NCBI GenBank assembly: GCA_014803765.1
Contig: JAAVBC010000019.1
Location: 1-55,580, forward strand
Direction: 5' to 3'
DNA: 55,580 nucleotides
Source of the DNA: Bacteroides sp.
GTDB taxonomy: Bacteria > Bacteroidota > Bacteroidia > Bacteroidales > Muribaculaceae
Shown here one piece after another: positions 52,593-55,580 of this stretch; position 1 is the first letter of the stretch, and each line of letters starts with the position of its first letter. The notes below the pieces were generated by a model. It searched no databases. It was not told where the DNA came from and worked only from the letters and a program-made list of their open reading frames with translations. A program made the translations under genes and the position numbers.

Positions 52593-55580
52593 TCAGGATG
52601 TCATGGCGTCAATGAGATCCTGATAACAGGTCACTTTGTGATATTTCACATTCTCAGTTGAGATATCTTTGAATAATTGGCGGCAGCAATCGATCTTTGC
52701 ATTCTCTATAGCATTCAACTGCATTGAATCCAACGAACCTTTGGTCTCTGCAACAAAGAAAATGTGCTTTACATCACCTCGCTTCATTGCTATCGCCCAG
52801 TCCGGTGCATAATTCCCTACAGGTGTCGGTATCGCAAAACTTCGCGGCAGTTTGGCGTAGACCACTACCTCTTCCGCTTCATCAAGATCTTGAGCGAATA
52901 AACGTTCACCATTACTGTCGCTGACTACATAATCAGTGACATGCTTCCTTGTCATCACCGCTTTGTCAAAATCCGCCCGACTAACAGCAGTAAAAATTTC
53001 CGAGTCATATTTCCCATCCGTAAGTTGATAATGAATATGATTCACTATCATAGTCGCTTTCTGCTCACGTATTATCTTTATGACGTTCCTAATAAATTCT
53101 TCCGGATTGTTGCGAAATTGTGCCAATTGATTCGGACGCATTCCCTGCAATATCTTGGCTACCGTGCGTCTTGTCAGATTAGCTCCCTTTGATATCTGCC
53201 CGATAAGATCGTATTTCACGGTTGATGTTGAGACATAAGCCATCTCCTGCGATATAGAGCGTGTGTTTCCATACTCTTCTACTCTATCCTCTACCTGAAT
53301 CCCTTCTATCTTTACATACCTCAGTGTCCTCACCTTTAATTCATCAGTATTCAAGTGCCGGATCGCTTTATCAATCAACTCTTCAGAGTCATAGTTGACA
53401 CTATAGACATATTTATGATTGATTGACTCCCATAATTTCTTAAACTCCGGTTTTGCGAAGTTTTCATTAAGTCTCGGTTCAGGCAACTTTGTTTTACTCC
53501 CGTTTTCTGTCATACCCTGAAGCAGACTCGGATCAAGAACGGCATCCACGAGCAGTTTTATCCCTTCTGCCATCGGAGCAAGTTGATAATCCAAAGGCGA
53601 AAGATTGCCGGCGGCATTGTCTCTGTGGTATTTTTCTGTAAGACTACCCTCGCTGTCAATATACTCATTATCTTCAAGCCATACCATTATTCGGCTTGCT
53701 TCGCGATCGCTGAGAATATGCGGCTCCCCTTCTACGTTTATGGATTTCCCTCTGAAATAATCTGAGGTCACTACGGTCGGTCTATCTCGAAGTGCTTCCA
53801 GCGTCTCTTTTTGCAGAGCGTTGGTAAATTCTTTATAACTTTCGTTGGCAATGACTGTCAGCACATTCACGTCATGCACACTCTCTCCCAGAAGTTCCTT
53901 ATCCTGTCGCACTCCGTTGCGGTCAACTGCCAATCGCAGACCGCGCCCGACTTCCTGGCGCTTCGCCGTCGAGGAGTTGCTATTGCGCAAAGTGCATATC
54001 TGGAATACATTAGGATTGTCCCAACCTTCTCGCAGAGCGGAGTGTGAGAAAATGAAGCGGGTCGGTTCATCGAAACTGAGTAATCTCTCTTTATCTTTGA
54101 GAATCAGATCATAGTCTGAGGCATCCTCGCTGACATCAGAGCCGCGTTTGGTCTTTGTGTCGACCATCTTCCCTTTCTTGTCAATGGAGAAGTAACCGCG
54201 ATGTGTCTGATAGGGATAGAACCGACGCAGATACTCGTTATACTCCTCATCGAAGATTCTGAATTCATCATTGACAAGTCGGGCATACTCCTCCTCAAAT
54301 ATCTTTTGGAATACTCCTTTTTTCGGTTCTCCATTCTCATCATACACACGATATTTCCCGACTTCATCAATAAAGAACAGCGACAGACATTTTATTCCTC
54401 TCTTGAATAGCTGACGTTCTTTCTCGAAGTGTGCCTTAATTGTTTCTCGAATCTGCACCCGTTGCAAGTCAAGAAGGTTCTGATCTCCCAGGACTTCCCC
54501 TTTTCGGAGAGTGATGCCGTTGGTGAATGAGACGTATCCTTCGGGTTGTATTGCATTTCCGGGGAAGATTTCGGATATATCATAACCTTTGTATTGCTCC
54601 ATTTCCTTTGACTCGAAATATAGCGAGTCACCGACACCGAGAGTTTTGAAGTGACGGCGAGGCTCACCGGCGGCGTTCTTGACTTCGATTGAGATACGCG
54701 CCATAGGGGGCTTGCTCGGAGACAGGATAATGTCTTCAAGATACATGTAGCCGTTGGTGCCTCGCAGGTTCTTAAGTTCAAACCCGATAACCCGGATGCG
54801 CTTAACAAGACGCTCGCGGTAAGCGTCCAGAGCGTCGAGAGCATAAACAGTATCATGTCGTGTGCGGTGAGTCGCAGAGTAATTCAATACGAAAAGCGGA
54901 TTGAATTTTTTGAGGGCCGCTTGCGTAGCAGCGCCCTCCATTCTCTGCGGCTCGTCCATGATGATGATTGGGCGGTTGGCGGCAATCACGTCAATAGGAC
55001 GGCGAGAAGCGAACTCGTCACGCTTCGAGTAGATGATTCGGCTCTCCTTAGAGCGTCCGCCCTCTTTGAGAGAAGCGGCAAATGCCTGAGTGTTTATAAT
55101 CATCACGTTCAGACCGGCATCCTGAGAGAATTGGTCGAGCTGATTGAGGTTCGAGCTGTTATAGATGAACCAACGTGCTTTCTTTCCGTACTGCTCCATG
55201 AAATGGTCTTCAAGCATACGGAAGGACTTAGCCACACCCTCGCGGATAGCGATACTCGGCACAACGATGATGAACTTCGACCAACCATAGAGTTTGTTGA
55301 GTTCAAACATCGTCTTTATATAGACGTAAGTCTTACCTGTACCGGTCTCCATCTCGACATCAAGGTTGACGGCACCCAAGCCGTCGATCTTGCTTAGAGA
55401 CTTAGAGAGCGGCACACCTGCGAGAGACTGAACGGAGTGCAGATTATCGAGCAGCTGTTTCGACGACAGCTCAATGTCGGCGTTACGGTAGCCGTCATCT
55501 TCAAGCATCTCGCGCATAGTACCGGCAGGGAGTTTGCCAAGGTCGCGGCGATAATGAGCAGGGTCGAGATTAGGCTGACC
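52593..55580 (-). CDS. Type III restriction enzyme Res-like helicase/nuclease (5' end outside window)
   Basis: At least 995 codons are visible; the frame is open through the right edge (upstream residues GQPNLDPAHYRRDLGKLPAG precede the first internal Met), so the start lies beyond 55580. It is a superfamily 2 helicase: motif I METGTGKTYVY, motif II IIMDEPQRM (DEPQ instead of DEAD/H), motif III YSATHRT, motif V-VI REGWDNPNVF and QEVGRGLRL. The C-terminus has a nuclease-like PDW ... ETKGS pattern, as in the PD-(D/E)xK domain of EcoP-type Res subunits. A Mod methyltransferase partner should lie to the right, outside the window. It is likely an antiphage restriction component. Confidence 0.88.
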   Translation of the reverse strand, partial: GQPNLDPAHYRRDLGKLPAGTMREMLEDDGYRNADIELSSKQLLDNLHSVQSLAGVPLSKSLSKIDGLGAVNLDVEMETGTGKTYVYIKTMFELNKLYGWSKFIIVVPSIAIREGVAKSFRMLEDHFMEQYGKKARWFIYNSSNLNQLDQFSQDAGLNVMIINTQAFAASLKEGGRSKESRIIYSKRDEFASRRPIDVIAANRPIIIMDEPQRMEGAATQAALKKFNPLFVLNYSATHRTRHDTVYALDALDAYRERLVKRIRVIGFELKNLRGTNGYMYLEDIILSPSKPPMARISIEVKNAAGEPRRHFKTLGVGDSLYFESKEMEQYKGYDISEIFPGNAIQPEGYVSFTNGITLRKGEVLGDQNLLDLQRVQIRETIKAHFEKERQLFKRGIKCLSLFFIDEVGKYRVYDENGEPKKGVFQKIFEEEYARLVNDEFRIFDEEYNEYLRRFYPYQTHRGYFSIDKKGKMVDTKTKRGSDVSEDASDYDLILKDKERLLSFDEPTRFIFSHSALREGWDNPNVFQICTLRNSNSSTAKRQEVGRGLRLAVDRNGVRQDKELLGESVHDVNVLTVIANESYKEFTNALQKETLEALRDRPTVVTSDYFRGKSINVEGEPHILSDREASRIMVWLEDNEYIDSEGSLTEKYHRDNAAGNLSPLDYQLAPMAEGIKLLVDAVLDPSLLQGMTENGSKTKLPEPRLNENFAKPEFKKLWESINHKYVYSVNYDSEELIDKAIRHLNTDELKVRTLRYVKIEGIQVEDRVEEYGNTRSISQEMAYVSTSTVKYDLIGQISKGANLTRRTVAKILQGMRPNQLAQFRNNPEEFIRNVIKIIREQKATMIVNHIHYQLTDGKYDSEIFTAVSRADFDKAVMTRKHVTDYVVSDSNGERLFAQDLDEAEEVVVYAKLPRSFAIPTPVGNYAPDWAIAMKRGDVKHIFFVAETKGSLDSMQLNAIENAKIDCCRQLFKDISTENVKYHKVTCYQDLIDAMTS

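Overview
The window is a stretch of chromosome from a Bacteroidales bacterium, most likely a member of the Muribaculaceae (S24-7) or a close relative. The reasons are Bacteroidota-specific families (DUF4296 and DUF4293 proteins, the THUMP-like methyltransferase, an Omp28-like protein), sorting-signal-like C-terminal tails on secreted proteins, and repeated promoters of the Bacteroidota sigma-ABfr type (TTTG, about 20 nt, TAnnTTTG). Shine-Dalgarno-like sites are scarce. The family-level placement is an inference; the order is well supported.

Layout. 1-347: the 3' part of a HEPN-domain gene that appears frameshifted. 436-9469: Omp28-like thioredoxin-fold protein, groES-groEL, ABC-F ATPase, M13 metallopeptidase and aroE, all on the plus strand. 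9577-11619: a small unknown protein and an EptA-like phosphoethanolamine transferase. 11638-19704 (minus): ddl-ileS-lspA-DUF4296-comEC. 19871-24940 (plus): dapA-dnaG-ABC exporter, divergent from ddl across a symmetrical promoter region. 24995-31806 (minus): a membrane protein with miaA, then proS with a DPP-IV-like peptidase, and a DUF4293 protein. 32171-34441 (plus): a large TPR protein. 34670-40735 (minus): two lipoproteins, dnaA, MCE/MlaD protein, cell-wall amidase, DEDDh exonuclease. 40906-42282 (plus): THUMP-like methyltransferase. 42442-48645 (minus): FadL/OmpP1-like barrel, a Trp/Gly/Pro-rich secreted protein, a CotH-family secreted protein and trmN6. 48811-51258 (plus): lon. 51259-52010: a repeat-rich gap. 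52011-55580 (minus): a DUF3861 protein and a type III restriction-like helicase/nuclease that runs off the right edge.

Most of the window is housekeeping: chaperones and proteolysis (GroESL, Lon), replication (DnaA, DnaG), translation and tRNA modification (IleS, ProS, MiaA, TrmN6), cell envelope (Ddl, LspA, EptA-like, amidase, MlaD, outer-membrane and secreted proteins). The two edges carry accessory material: a decayed HEPN gene on the left and a restriction-type enzyme on the right.

No complete new multi-gene system is visible. The best unexplained signals are at the nucleotide level: a dispersed palindromic repeat family (42344-42422, 51476-51752), a second repeat shared by 34539-34556 and 51363-51391, a 15-bp tandem repeat that repeats the stop codon of a methyltransferase gene in frame, exceptionally long perfect hairpins (24941-24996, 34580-34629, and one inside aroE at 8811-8846), and a 16-bp perfect inverted repeat holding the -7 elements of the divergent ddl and dapA promoters. 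No rRNA, tRNA, CRISPR array, transposase or integrase was seen.
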